DNA from: Marinobacter sp. C7
Lineage (GTDB): Bacteria; Pseudomonadota; Gammaproteobacteria; Pseudomonadales; Oleiphilaceae
Assembly: GCF_022343555.1 (NCBI RefSeq)
Contig: NZ_JAKQZH010000005.1
Coordinates: 62,001 to 126,000 of the forward strand
DNA length: 64,000 nt
Reading direction: 5' to 3'
Each line of letters starts with the position of its first letter. Position 1 is the first letter of the stretch. The notes below the pieces were generated by a model. It was not told the origin of the DNA and did no database searches. It saw only the letters and a list, made by a program, of their open reading frames with translations. The position numbers were made by a program, and so were the translations under genes. Below are positions 1-9,600 of this stretch, one piece after another.

Positions 1-191
1 AAAGCCCTTCGTACGACTGCTCTCAGCTCCATCACTGCCCTTTTATGGCTAGGAGACGTGGGGATAACCACAAACCGATTTCTCTTCGGAGTAAAAAGCT
101 TGCCATGCTTTTTACCCCACTCGAAATGCCATCCATCGCGGACCATTCCCTGGACTAACTGGTTCACGTCTTTGTCCGACGAGTATTTCAT
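1..191 (-). CDS. HicA/YcfA-like small protein (partial, runs off the left edge)
   Basis: An ATG at 189-191 overlaps the stop of the viperin-like gene (ATGA), so the two are probably translationally coupled. The visible 63 residues start MKYSSDKDVNQLVQGM and contain GWHFEWGKKHGKLFTP followed by VVIPTSPSHKRAVMELRAVVRRA. The GKKHGKL, then IPxxPSxxRA, then LRxxxRR layout is that of small HicA/YcfA-like proteins, which adopt a double-stranded-RNA-binding-like fold; true HicA toxins cleave mRNA and use a conserved His. The His in KKHGK may correspond to it. Whether this copy is a toxin, an effector of the neighbouring enzyme or an unrelated small protein cannot be told, and any HicB-like partner would lie outside the window. 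Confidence 0.55.
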   Translation of the reverse strand, partial: MKYSSDKDVNQLVQGMVRDGWHFEWGKKHGKLFTPKRNRFVVIPTSPSHKRAVMELRAVVRRA

Positions 192-1114
192 ACGCTCCTC
201 CCAATCCCGGTGGGGTATCGGGAGGAGAATTTACCGGCATCGAACTCAATCTGGCTGAATGCCTTCTCAGCCCCCACCTCCAGGATCGGCTGACTATACT
301 GATAGCCGGATGCACAAGGTGAGGAGTTCTGGAAAAACCGGCCCTGTGGGTCAACCATGATGTACGACTCCACCATGTCCGCATTGTCTTCTGCGACAAC
401 AATGTTCCGGTGCTTTCGGTGGCGATCGAGAAAAAACCGAAATTGCTCATCTGAAACCGTCATGGAGTCATCGGTCACAGGCAAGACCCTCAACACCTTC
501 CATTTATCGGGTTGTACAAACGATATCAGATCCGAGAAGTCATCTTGCCAGTTGACCCGATTAACGACGGTGTTCAACTTAATCTTAATCGCGGGATTCC
601 GTTCCCTGATCGCTTCAACAGACTTTTCCAGCTGTCTTAAATCCAGGTATGTACCCCGCGAATCAACTCGACCAATAAGCTGGTTACTCAACGGACGGGC
701 TGAGTCAATGCTAATGCCGAGCACCTCCAAACCCGCCCCAATCCTGCGAGCAAAATGTTCAGTAAGCAGGGATCCATTCGTTATCATGGAGGCCCTGAGC
801 CCGACCCGTCTCGCATATTTAAGCGTTGCCTCCACAACCGAGGGGAAAAGAAGTGGCTCGCCTCCCGCAATATTCAATCGTGTATTCGACCATGCCATTT
901 CCCACGCCAAAGGGTTCCGGGAATTGATCGGGTCGAAGAACTCCCGGAGCTCCAACAACAGTTGATGTATCTGATACTCTTGGTGAATCAGGTCTTTTAT
1001 CGACTGATGACGTTGCCAGTGCGCATAGCAATACCGGCAGGAATAGTTGCAGGCCTCTGTCAGATGCCAGTTGATGACCAACTGTTTCGGATTGTGAGCG
1101 GTGTACTGCAGCAT
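188..1114 (-). CDS. Prokaryotic viperin-like radical SAM protein
   Basis: 308 residues from ATG 1114, which is preceded by GAGGAG eight bases upstream; an upstream in-frame start at 1153 has no such site. The radical SAM cluster motif CxxxCxxC is C22, C26 and C29, placed in NWHLTEACNYSCRYCY, and the SAM-binding GGEP is at 84-87. The NWH lead-in, the KWKVLRVLPV strand and the C-terminal ILEVGAEKAF segment followed by a Phe-Asp-rich tail parallel animal viperin (SILDVGVEEA). Viperins convert a nucleoside triphosphate, CTP in animals, to its 3'-deoxy-3',4'-didehydro form, which terminates viral RNA synthesis; prokaryotic members protect against phage. The gene lies in a defence-rich stretch and is coupled to a HicA-like gene. 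The family is fairly sure; the nucleotide substrate is unknown. Confidence 0.82.
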   Translation of the reverse strand: MLQYTAHNPKQLVINWHLTEACNYSCRYCYAHWQRHQSIKDLIHQEYQIHQLLLELREFFDPINSRNPLAWEMAWSNTRLNIAGGEPLLFPSVVEATLKYARRVGLRASMITNGSLLTEHFARRIGAGLEVLGISIDSARPLSNQLIGRVDSRGTYLDLRQLEKSVEAIRERNPAIKIKLNTVVNRVNWQDDFSDLISFVQPDKWKVLRVLPVTDDSMTVSDEQFRFFLDRHRKHRNIVVAEDNADMVESYIMVDPQGRFFQNSSPCASGYQYSQPILEVGAEKAFSQIEFDAGKFSSRYPTGIGRSV

Positions 1115-1216
1115 CGTTAACTCTCCTCGATTTGACGACGTGAGAGCCAACAATAAGTTTTGAGTGGTTGGGTTAGTGGAAAACGCTTTCCCTCCCCCCT
1201 CTATTAGGGAGAAAAT

Positions 1217-3223
1217 TTGGCCAACATCCCCTCAAGAGAGTCTGTCCTCGCCTTTATTCGCGACATCCTCCAGGCAGGCCCAGCCGATAAAAAAAGAAGA
1301 CAATTCGAGGAGCTTCGACGACAGAGCGACACCCAGCTGGCAACCATGGAAGATTATATCGAGGAGATACTCTCCTCCCTCGGGATTGATGAAGTGGCTC
1401 AGTCACAAGCTCGACAACTCTTCGCCGGGTGGTCCGAGGTCAATAATTTCCTCGAACGCAATATCTGGGTTTCACACTCAAGCCCTAAACATGTCATATG
1501 GCTCATGGCCACACATGTATACGCTCCAGGCCTTGGTCGACATCTCGCTTTATGGGACTCAGTCCAAAGAACGGATCCCGGAATGCCAGGGGGACGATTC
1601 TGGTATCTTCCAGCGGTAATGGCCGAGAGCGATCAAACGCTGACTATGCCGGTGCCCCAGGTTCTCGACTGGCTTCTCGACTTGCTCTCGTATTCGTTGG
1701 ATGAGTTTGCACAAACCCTCGCAGCGTCTACTACCATAACCGGTCGAGAAAAGGACGCAGCTGCTGACGTAAAATCCATACGAAAAACACTAGTGAACTG
1801 GCATACGGGCACAAGGACCCCCGGAATCAACAAAATTCTGGAATTCTTTCCTAACAGGCTCAATTTAAAGTTCAAAGGAACCTTCGATTGGAACACCAAC
1901 AACAGCCTCGATGAAAACTTCAACAAGGCTCGAGCTTTCATCAATCAGAAGGGACTCACCGCCCATTCGTTGAGTGTTGAGACCCCAATCCCTGAAAGCA
2001 AAGCAAGAAAACTCCTCGAAAACGACCAGTTCAGCCCCGAAGAAAAGCATTACTTTTGCTACCACTTATCCCTGCGGTATCACACACCAACTCTTCAAAC
2101 TATTCGAAAGCGTCTCCTATACGCCAGAGCATTCCAAACAACTTATTTCAAGCTCGCGGAGGCTATCGGAGTGCCTGAGAAGGCCCAAAGACTACCCAAT
2201 CCTTCAGTCAATATAACTATGCAGGTAGTTTCGATCTATCAGATCGCGTACAACCTGACGATCGATAGCCGCAGGCAATCTGAAGATGAAGTGACAGAGT
2301 ATCGATTGTTCAGAAAGTCCCTTGAGGAAGGCTATCCACTGGAAGCTCACACAACATTTCTGTCAGTGAAGCAGCTAGATGACGGTCTCCACTCTCTCGC
2401 CAATCAAGTAAACAAGAGATTGATGTACTTGGGCGATACCGATTCCATCGAGCATGAGCTGCCCTTGGCGTTCTCCAAAGAGCAGTTTTCGGCTCTGTGC
2501 AAGCGAAAATATGAACTTCTCCGGGCATGCCAGACTGATCAAGAAGAAAGCTACCGACTGAACACCACCCCAACAGATGCCGACCTATACCAACTTATCG
2601 ACCACACTCAGAATTGGTCTGCTCTTAACAGCGTGATCAGCTCTGACACGATTTCATTGGCTGCAAGAAGGGCTGCTGCGTGGCGGATGGTAGATGTGGC
2701 GTGCACAGACCTTGAACAAGCCTATGGACTGGTTGCTTTGCTCTCGCAACTGCTGAACGATCCGGACAAACGAAATAGACCCACCGATGCGAAACACATA
2801 GCAGACAACCTATTTAGCCGCCTCAAGCACATCTCGACAGCAAACAATCTAAAACCTGTGATACTCCAACTGGAGGCGAAACACGAGTTGGCAAATAACC
2901 GCCTGAAAGAATCTAAGGCAAAGTTCGATCAGGCACTGAGTGCACTCCGTAGACAAGGCTTTGGCACTCTCCGCGGAGAAGTCGCGAGAGATGCCCTTGC
3001 AGTCTTTGCCAGCGGGCTCTATCCCGGCTTCAACCTAGGAGCATGCGATCAATACAAACTTTCTATCATTTACTATGGAGGGCTTGAAGAACCAGTTTTG
3101 CAACTGCCTTCGACAGAAGAAATGGCAGGGAAAGTGAGAAACTACTTCTGGGAATGCCTGTATCAACCTTACGACTGCGTGCCAAAACTTTCCCTAGGTG
3201 AAGATCAAAATACCAATGCATGA
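1217..3223 (+). CDS. Large helical protein of unknown function, paired with a GIY-YIG nuclease
   Basis: 668 residues from a TTG start preceded by AGGGAG five bases upstream; no better start is visible. I do not recognise the family. It has no signal peptide, no clear membrane segment and no Walker motif. Residues 130-220 look helical, with a segment around NWHTGTRTPGINKILEFFP that could be a DNA-binding helix-turn-helix. The C-terminal third, for example LEAKHELANNRLKESK, resembles TPR-like helical repeats. It is divergent from the viperin-like gene (102-bp gap), and its end overlaps the start of the nuclease gene by 26 bp, so the two are probably co-translated and act together. A sensor or scaffold for the nuclease is an inference from context only. 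Confidence 0.75.
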   Translation: MANIPSRESVLAFIRDILQAGPADKKRRQFEELRRQSDTQLATMEDYIEEILSSLGIDEVAQSQARQLFAGWSEVNNFLERNIWVSHSSPKHVIWLMATHVYAPGLGRHLALWDSVQRTDPGMPGGRFWYLPAVMAESDQTLTMPVPQVLDWLLDLLSYSLDEFAQTLAASTTITGREKDAAADVKSIRKTLVNWHTGTRTPGINKILEFFPNRLNLKFKGTFDWNTNNSLDENFNKARAFINQKGLTAHSLSVETPIPESKARKLLENDQFSPEEKHYFCYHLSLRYHTPTLQTIRKRLLYARAFQTTYFKLAEAIGVPEKAQRLPNPSVNITMQVVSIYQIAYNLTIDSRRQSEDEVTEYRLFRKSLEEGYPLEAHTTFLSVKQLDDGLHSLANQVNKRLMYLGDTDSIEHELPLAFSKEQFSALCKRKYELLRACQTDQEESYRLNTTPTDADLYQLIDHTQNWSALNSVISSDTISLAARRAAAWRMVDVACTDLEQAYGLVALLSQLLNDPDKRNRPTDAKHIADNLFSRLKHISTANNLKPVILQLEAKHELANNRLKESKAKFDQALSALRRQGFGTLRGEVARDALAVFASGLYPGFNLGACDQYKLSIIYYGGLEEPVLQLPSTEEMAGKVRNYFWECLYQPYDCVPKLSLGEDQNTNA

Positions 3224-3743
3224 TCCCCATGACATCAAAACCATTCAGGAAATTTGCTCAGCGCGTAAAATCGATTTGCCGCATGCTGCTGGCATCTATG
3301 CATTCTGGTGGGTCGGCGATAGGCACCAGCTTCTAAACTCCAACCGATCCATTGTTCTCAAGGGACCGGGAGGAAACCCAGTCACAGTGCAGTACGAGGA
3401 CTGGTGGCCAGAGGAGTTGGCGTTCCCATGCCTCTACGTAGGCAAAACCACGAACATACGAAGAAGGTTCTCCCTTCACCTAAAGCGTGGATGCCCACAG
3501 CAATTACACAAGCCAATGTCTGAAAACCAGAAAGTCCCACCCAACACCACATCCTGTCAGCTTCGATGGGGTATAGAGCACATCTTTCCGAACGACCAAA
3601 GCCCACTGAAGATAATTGAATCCTCAGTGGGTTTCTCGTACCGAACTGATTTCGGTGAAAACGCCATAGCAGAGCGCTTTTTCGAGGAGGATAGGCTCAT
3701 TGGTACGTGGCGGCCTTGGTTCAATATAGACTCCGAAAGGTAG
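3198..3743 (+). CDS. GIY-YIG superfamily nuclease
   Basis: 181 residues from GTG 3198, or 175 from ATG 3216; the site AGGTGA at 3196-3201 is 14 bases from the ATG and overlaps the GTG, so the start is uncertain. The GIY-YIG fold is marked by GIY at 32-34, LYVGKT at 79-84, an Arg-rich helix just after it (NIRRRF), and a distal NAIAERFFEEDR segment with the expected acidic residue followed by RPWFNID with the late Asn. These are the usual positions of the catalytic Tyr, Arg, Glu and Asn. The insert between GIY and YVG (about 45 residues) is longer than in UvrC-type domains. It is coupled to the upstream 668-residue gene, and its 3' end faces the end of the restriction gene. It probably cleaves DNA; the target is unknown. 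Confidence 0.8.
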   Translation: MKIKIPMHDPHDIKTIQEICSARKIDLPHAAGIYAFWWVGDRHQLLNSNRSIVLKGPGGNPVTVQYEDWWPEELAFPCLYVGKTTNIRRRFSLHLKRGCPQQLHKPMSENQKVPPNTTSCQLRWGIEHIFPNDQSPLKIIESSVGFSYRTDFGENAIAERFFEEDRLIGTWRPWFNIDSER

Positions 3744-3755
3744 TCCAGGCTCTGC

Positions 3756-6602
3756 TCAAGCAGAGGCCGATTGCTTGGAGTGCGCCCCGATAACATCCCG
3801 CACCTGGCTAGGATCAAACACAGTATCAAAGCACCAGGATCCAAACCCACCTTGCTCGTTAACCGCCTTGATCCACGTATCCATCGCGGCTCGCTTGGCC
3901 CGGTTCTGCTCTGAATCCTTGCCTTTCACCTCCAGAACAAGGGTCTGTCCGTTCTTCAATCGAACGAGGTAGTCCGGCACAAAGTTACGTGAGGAGCCAT
4001 TCCACAGGTATCGGACTTTGAAACCAAGATGATCGTTCTTGGCCCAAGACTGAACCGACTCATCTTGTTCACAAACATCTGCCACCAGCTTCTCCCAGGA
4101 ACTGTCATAAACAACATGGCTGATCTGTGAACGCTCGGTCGGCCGGCAGGGTTTGGTAGTCAGCCATGGACGCATTTGTGAGGTCGCACCAATCGGCTGA
4201 TGTTCATCGAATAATGCCTCCAGGCGCTCAACGTTCTGCTTGCTCACAAAGCGGTTTACATGAGTAACCACGTTGTCCATATTCAGAGCAAACAACAGTC
4301 TGCGACGCACCGGGTCCTGGTGCCATAGGCTTGGGATATCGAGCTTGTCTGACTCCAGGAATTGCTCAACAATTCGAATCAGCTGCACCGCCAGATACTG
4401 CTTGTCTCCCTCAAAACCGTCGCTACTACTCAGGAACAGCTTTCGCGCGGCCCGGAAAATCAGGTGTTGCAAACGGAAGTCTTCTACAGCTTTCTCAAGG
4501 TCTATCTGAGAGGCCTGCGCGAGGTTCGGAATGCCAGTCAACGCAGGTGCAATCTCAGCGTTGAGGGGTGTCTGAGCGGGATCTAGGGTCAAAAGCTCCA
4601 CAGCACCCCAATCCATTTTCAGTTCAGGTTTCAAAACGGTCTGAACGCGGTCGATATTGGGCCAGCGTATTTCGAAGTGATTTCTGCCAGCCTCCACTTC
4701 AACACGTACACTTGGTTTTGGCGGGGGAGGTGTTTCGCCGCCCTCACCGACTTCCTGAAATATAGAAAGCGGCACACCGAATACGTTTACGTACTCCGGA
4801 ATAAACTTACCGCTTTCGTCCATGTCGTGAGCGACACGTCGAAGGCCTCGACCAATCACCTGCTCACAGAGAAGCTGACTACTGAACGCCCTCAGGCCCA
4901 TAATGTGAGTTACATTAGCGGCATCCCAACCTTCGGACAGCATGGCCACTGAAATCACGTTCTCAAGGTTCTGTCCCGGCTTGCCTCGCTTCCCTACAGT
5001 ATCAACCAGTGCCCGTAGCTGGTCCTCTTGTTTTGCCGCCAACAGAGCTTCTTTCTTGTCAGCGGGCAAACCGGATGCCTCTATAATTTCCTCAAGCCGA
5101 GCAACGTAATCTTTATCTTTCGTGATGCTCTCACCTCGCTCTGCTTTTTCCAGAACCTTTGAGTCCACCCGTAAAGTGGCCTTTGGGTTCTGGGTATCGG
5201 AAATCAGGCAATCACCGCTGTTAAAAAAATGTTCAATACGAGAAGCGGTTTCCGTCCGGTTACAGACAGTCAGCAGCACCGGTGGGATGGTGTGCCCGCT
5301 TTCTTCCCAGCTCTTCGCCGTCTCCCTCCAGTCATATGCCAAAATCGCATAGGCTTTCTGAACCAGATCCGGAAGTGGATCGGTGGGCTGAGCCTTCCTG
5401 GCCAGGTCCTGCTTTACAGCGTCATCTCGATACAAATGGTAGAGCTTGCTGGCATAGGTCTTCGCATCAGGCAACGCATCATCCCGGACCACAATTCGAG
5501 GCGTTTTGACCAACCCCGCCTCAATCGCATCGTTCAACCCAAAGTCCGAGATAATCCACTCGAAGAGCCCTTTCTCAGTATTCTTTTTGCCGGTTGGCGA
5601 AAACGGAGTGGCCGTCACATCAAAGCAGCGCCGAATGCGACGGGTCTTATGAATACGGTCCAGCCCCTCTATCCACCGAGTGGCTTCCTCCAGATCGATC
5701 CCCATTTCTTCCGCTTCTTTCTTACTGACCTTTACTTCGGCTTTCTGACGGTAGGCGTGATGAGCTTCATCATTTATGACCAAAATGTCTTTGAAGGAGG
5801 CCAGCTTGCCAATTACCCGGCGGGTGAAAGCTTCATCGCTTTCCTTGCCCTTTTTCACCACAGAACGAGTTTGTTCCTTCAGAGGCATCAGGCTATGCCA
5901 GTTCTCAATTACCAACGCTACCTGGTTCAGCTTTTGGCGCATTGCTTCGTTAGGGCACAACACAAACTCGTCGTAGACGTTACTTTCGTTGCCTGGGTTC
6001 AGCACCTGAAGTCGACTTTTAACTGTCAGGCCAGGTGCCACCACAAAAATAGCTTTGGAGTAGCGTTTGTCTTTCGGATAGGTGACGGCATTGAGGGTTT
6101 GCCAGGTAATGATCAGCGCCATGAGGGATGTCTTACCAGACCCGGTGGCCATCTTATTGCAGATACGCTCCCACGGCCCGCCATCACCTTGCAGGAATAT
6201 ACCTTGACGGTATTCCTCCGGAGCCTCCAACCACCAGATCAACGACTCGATCGCTTCGAGCTGACAATAATAAAACGGGTATGGTCGCGGACCACCGTTC
6301 CAGCGTTTTGAGTCGGGATCCCACTCACCCCTGGAATACCAGTGGTCGAGCAACTCCCGGGATACGCTAGTTACACCAGGCCATCCGGCATCGCGCCACT
6401 CATCTACTCGCTGGCGGATTCGGTTGACCGTTTTTAGTTCCTCTACCCTTCTAGTGTTGTTACGCGGGTCGTAAAGCTCGTAGGCGGCAGGCCTGCGACC
6501 CTCAACTACCCCAGCAACCCGACCATTATCGTCCTGCGACCAGTACTGGTTGGGCTTGTCATAAGGTGAATTGATCACCAGGGAATTCGGTTTATCTGCC
6601 AT
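3756..6602 (-). CDS. Type III-like restriction enzyme: DEAD-type helicase with C-terminal nuclease
   Basis: 948 residues. Helicase motifs appear in order: Walker A in MATGSGKTSLM, DEAH in INDEAHHA, motif III-like DVTATPFSPTG, and motif VI QVIGRGLRR. The C-terminal 120 residues carry a PD-(D/E)xK nuclease signature, FVPDYLVRLKNGQTLVLEVK, after a VYDSSWEKLV segment. This matches Res-type subunits that translocate on DNA and cut when paired with a cognate methyltransferase. It begins 12 bp after the end of the methyltransferase gene, so the two form an operon. All key motifs are intact. It resembles a subfamily usually annotated simply as restriction endonuclease beside a large methyltransferase rather than the EcoP15I Res. 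Confidence 0.85.
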   Translation of the reverse strand: MADKPNSLVINSPYDKPNQYWSQDDNGRVAGVVEGRRPAAYELYDPRNNTRRVEELKTVNRIRQRVDEWRDAGWPGVTSVSRELLDHWYSRGEWDPDSKRWNGGPRPYPFYYCQLEAIESLIWWLEAPEEYRQGIFLQGDGGPWERICNKMATGSGKTSLMALIITWQTLNAVTYPKDKRYSKAIFVVAPGLTVKSRLQVLNPGNESNVYDEFVLCPNEAMRQKLNQVALVIENWHSLMPLKEQTRSVVKKGKESDEAFTRRVIGKLASFKDILVINDEAHHAYRQKAEVKVSKKEAEEMGIDLEEATRWIEGLDRIHKTRRIRRCFDVTATPFSPTGKKNTEKGLFEWIISDFGLNDAIEAGLVKTPRIVVRDDALPDAKTYASKLYHLYRDDAVKQDLARKAQPTDPLPDLVQKAYAILAYDWRETAKSWEESGHTIPPVLLTVCNRTETASRIEHFFNSGDCLISDTQNPKATLRVDSKVLEKAERGESITKDKDYVARLEEIIEASGLPADKKEALLAAKQEDQLRALVDTVGKRGKPGQNLENVISVAMLSEGWDAANVTHIMGLRAFSSQLLCEQVIGRGLRRVAHDMDESGKFIPEYVNVFGVPLSIFQEVGEGGETPPPPKPSVRVEVEAGRNHFEIRWPNIDRVQTVLKPELKMDWGAVELLTLDPAQTPLNAEIAPALTGIPNLAQASQIDLEKAVEDFRLQHLIFRAARKLFLSSSDGFEGDKQYLAVQLIRIVEQFLESDKLDIPSLWHQDPVRRRLLFALNMDNVVTHVNRFVSKQNVERLEALFDEHQPIGATSQMRPWLTTKPCRPTERSQISHVVYDSSWEKLVADVCEQDESVQSWAKNDHLGFKVRYLWNGSSRNFVPDYLVRLKNGQTLVLEVKGKDSEQNRAKRAAMDTWIKAVNEQGGFGSWCFDTVFDPSQVRDVIGAHSKQSASA

Positions 6603-6614
6603 GAGACCCCCTCC

Positions 6615-9600
6615 TCAATCCAGCCTAATGACTTTTAGTGACTCGATACCTCGATCGTCGACAATCTTGACCGCAATACAACGGTTATCACCTGGCTCAA
6701 ATGGAATTGACTTGGTGCCGTGGAACTTGTCCAACAGGTCCTCATTGAGTTCTGCACGAATATCTTTCTTGAGCTTGTACCAACCGTCTTTTTTACCAGC
6801 CATGGGGAAGAAAACCTGACGGGCATAGAGTGAGCGGTTGTCGTAATCCGTATCGAGCTGCCACATGGCAATATTCTTTTTGCCGCCAGATTTCAGCTCA
6901 CCGGTTTTGGTATCAAAGTAATCAAAGCCGTGGACCTCGACCTGCAACTTACCGCCCTTAAGTTTATGCAATTCAATATCTGGTTGCCCCATGAGCCAGA
7001 AGGACTGGTTGCTCGCGCGACCTTTCTTGAGGTCTTCCGTAAGGAGGTCCGTGTTCATTTGCACTTTAAGTGCCTGAATACCTTTAATATTACCAATGTC
7101 CTTTGCTGCCTCGGGGTCGAAATTAAACGCACAAAACACAAGCATCTTCGGGAGCGGGAAAAGCTCACCAGCTTCGCGCATCGCGATCTCAACTTGGCGT
7201 TGCTCCAAAGCCGCATGTTCAGGACCAAAGCTAACAGCGACTCGATCACCACTCTCTGCAATCGTCCCGACAGCATGGATATAATGGGCACCTGGGAGTG
7301 TTTCGAGATCTTGAAGCTTTATATGCTGCCCCCCCTTACCTCGAATTCCTGCTGAAATCAGCTCTTGCTGCCATTGGTTTTTACGAGAGGTGGCTCCTGA
7401 GCGCGCGACCGCGACATCAGCTTCTTTTGGCTGCTCAGCTTCATCAAGCCCCAACACTGTCGCAAAGGGTACGGCCTCTACTGTGAAGGGACCGGTAATT
7501 CTCAGTTTTTCTCGACTGATCTCTGGCTGATCGTAAAGCACTTCCTGATTCGCATGACTAGAGATGCTCTCGTCTATCCGACCTTGCATTGCGATGCGAG
7601 CTTCGTGGAAGTAATCAAATCGAGCCTTGGCCTCGCTTGGCCACTCATTCGGAAATTCGAATGGGACTTCCCACTCTAGGAGCTCATTGATATGAGCAGT
7701 CTCTCCAGAGGGTAAAAGCGCAGCCTCCCCTTCTGATTTAGAAAAATCGATTCTAGTCCCCTTCCTAGCCCCTTCAGTAACAAGATATGAGACTGGTTGG
7801 CCTTTGAGCGCTTCATTCAGTTCGCGAAGGGCTTTTTTAATTGCTGGGTGATACTGCTCGTAAATATCATCGATTTCAGGATTATTGGCGATCGACCTCA
7901 ACGTAACGTGAGGTACTGATTTATATATGAATCCGCCACCGAGTCCCTCTTGGGGATACTTAAGCTCGAAGTAGTCGTAGCTGGCGGTCATGAGGCGCTG
8001 CTTAGCCAATGTGATTGCTACCCGAGAAGTGTCGCAGGTGATCCAACGGCGCCCCCATTTTTCAGCTACAAATGCAGTTGTGCCGCTACCACATGTGGGA
8101 TCAAAAACCAGATCGCCAGGATCCGTAGTCATTTGTATGCAACGCTCAATTACTCGCGCATTAGTCTCGACTACATATCTCCTATCTGGTGCACCACCTG
8201 TATCGGTCCAGATGTTGTGTATTGAGTACACTGGAAAATCGTCGAAAAACCGAACGTACCTTAAGGCCGTCGCTTGCCCCAAGACTCTGTTAGAACGAAC
8301 AACTCTCCGTACCCCCTGTTCATTTGTTTTCCATCGGTTTTTATTATTTGGAAGAAACTCCACCCCTTGGTGAGGGACCGGAAACCAACATGCTGCGCCT
8401 TCTCCCTTGTCGCGGCCAACCGAAGCAGACTGCAAATTATCTGCAGTTAGCCTACGCCCATCCAGCAGTTGATCTGCTGAAGCCTTTGACGATGGAATCC
8501 TTTCTCCGAGCTCTGTCTCTAGTATCTTGTAGTGGCCGGCACCAGCTCCGTCGGTAACTTTTTTTCTGTATAGTTGTCGATACTTTAGGTTAGGGTAGCT
8601 TTTTCCGTACCAAAGTAGGTAATCAGAAACTCCGCTTAGATAAGGATTAGTGGAGCTAGTTGTTTTCTGCAGAGTGATTACTGAAACAAAATTTTCAACA
8701 CCAAAGATTTCGTCAAGTAATTCACGCACATGATGTAGGTTTTCATCCGAGATCTGAACGAATACCGAACCGCTGCTGCTCAGAAGCTCTCGCGCCAGAA
8801 GCAACCTATCTCGCAAATAGGTTAAATAAGAGTGAATTCCTAGTTCCCATGTGTCCCGAAAAGCCTTAATCATTTCGGGCTCTTGAGTTAAATCGTCATC
8901 GTTACGATCTTTAACATCGCGCTTGTTGGTAAAGGGTTGGAAATTCGATCCATATTTAATGCCGTATGGCGGATCTATGAAGATCATCTGCATATGTCCG
9001 GCCATGCCCTCTTTTTGTAAGAACGAATTCATGACCAACAGTGAGTCCCCCGCAATCATTCGATTGGCCCAGTCCCGCTCATGTTTATAAAAGTCAATAG
9101 CATCCCGGAGGGGCAAATTCTCGAACGGAGCGTGAAATAGATCTGGCTGAAGCGAAGGTGATGACTTTCCTTTTGCATCTTTAATACGTTTCTGAACTGC
9201 CGCCAGAATAGTTGCTGGATCAATTCGCTCGTGCACATGAAGCGAAACGGTATCCACCTCGAAACTGGTGCGCTCGGCTTTACCAGTCCAATTCAGATAG
9301 GGAGCCTGCATGCGTTTGAGCTCGGTAAGATCTTCGCGCTCCCGCTCCAAAAATTCCTTATCAGCCACCCTTTGGCGCAGATTGGTAACCACCTCCCGAA
9401 TGGCCGGCTCGTCGTCAGCCGCCAAAGCATGATCAAGCCACGTCAACAAGTCGTCTTTAGCCTTTTTTGCTTCGACCTCTCGGGCGTGGAGTGCGTCCTC
9501 AATCAGATCTTCGACTTGAGACCTGCTTGAATCGAACTGTAGCTCCGGAGATAGATGCGGGTCATATTGCCAGGTCGTTTTTTGCTCCTCTCCGTCAGAA

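Noticed and set aside
5229..6311. Long open frame on the plus strand
   Set aside because: It lies opposite the restriction subunit, whose helicase motifs are clear, and has no recognisable domain.
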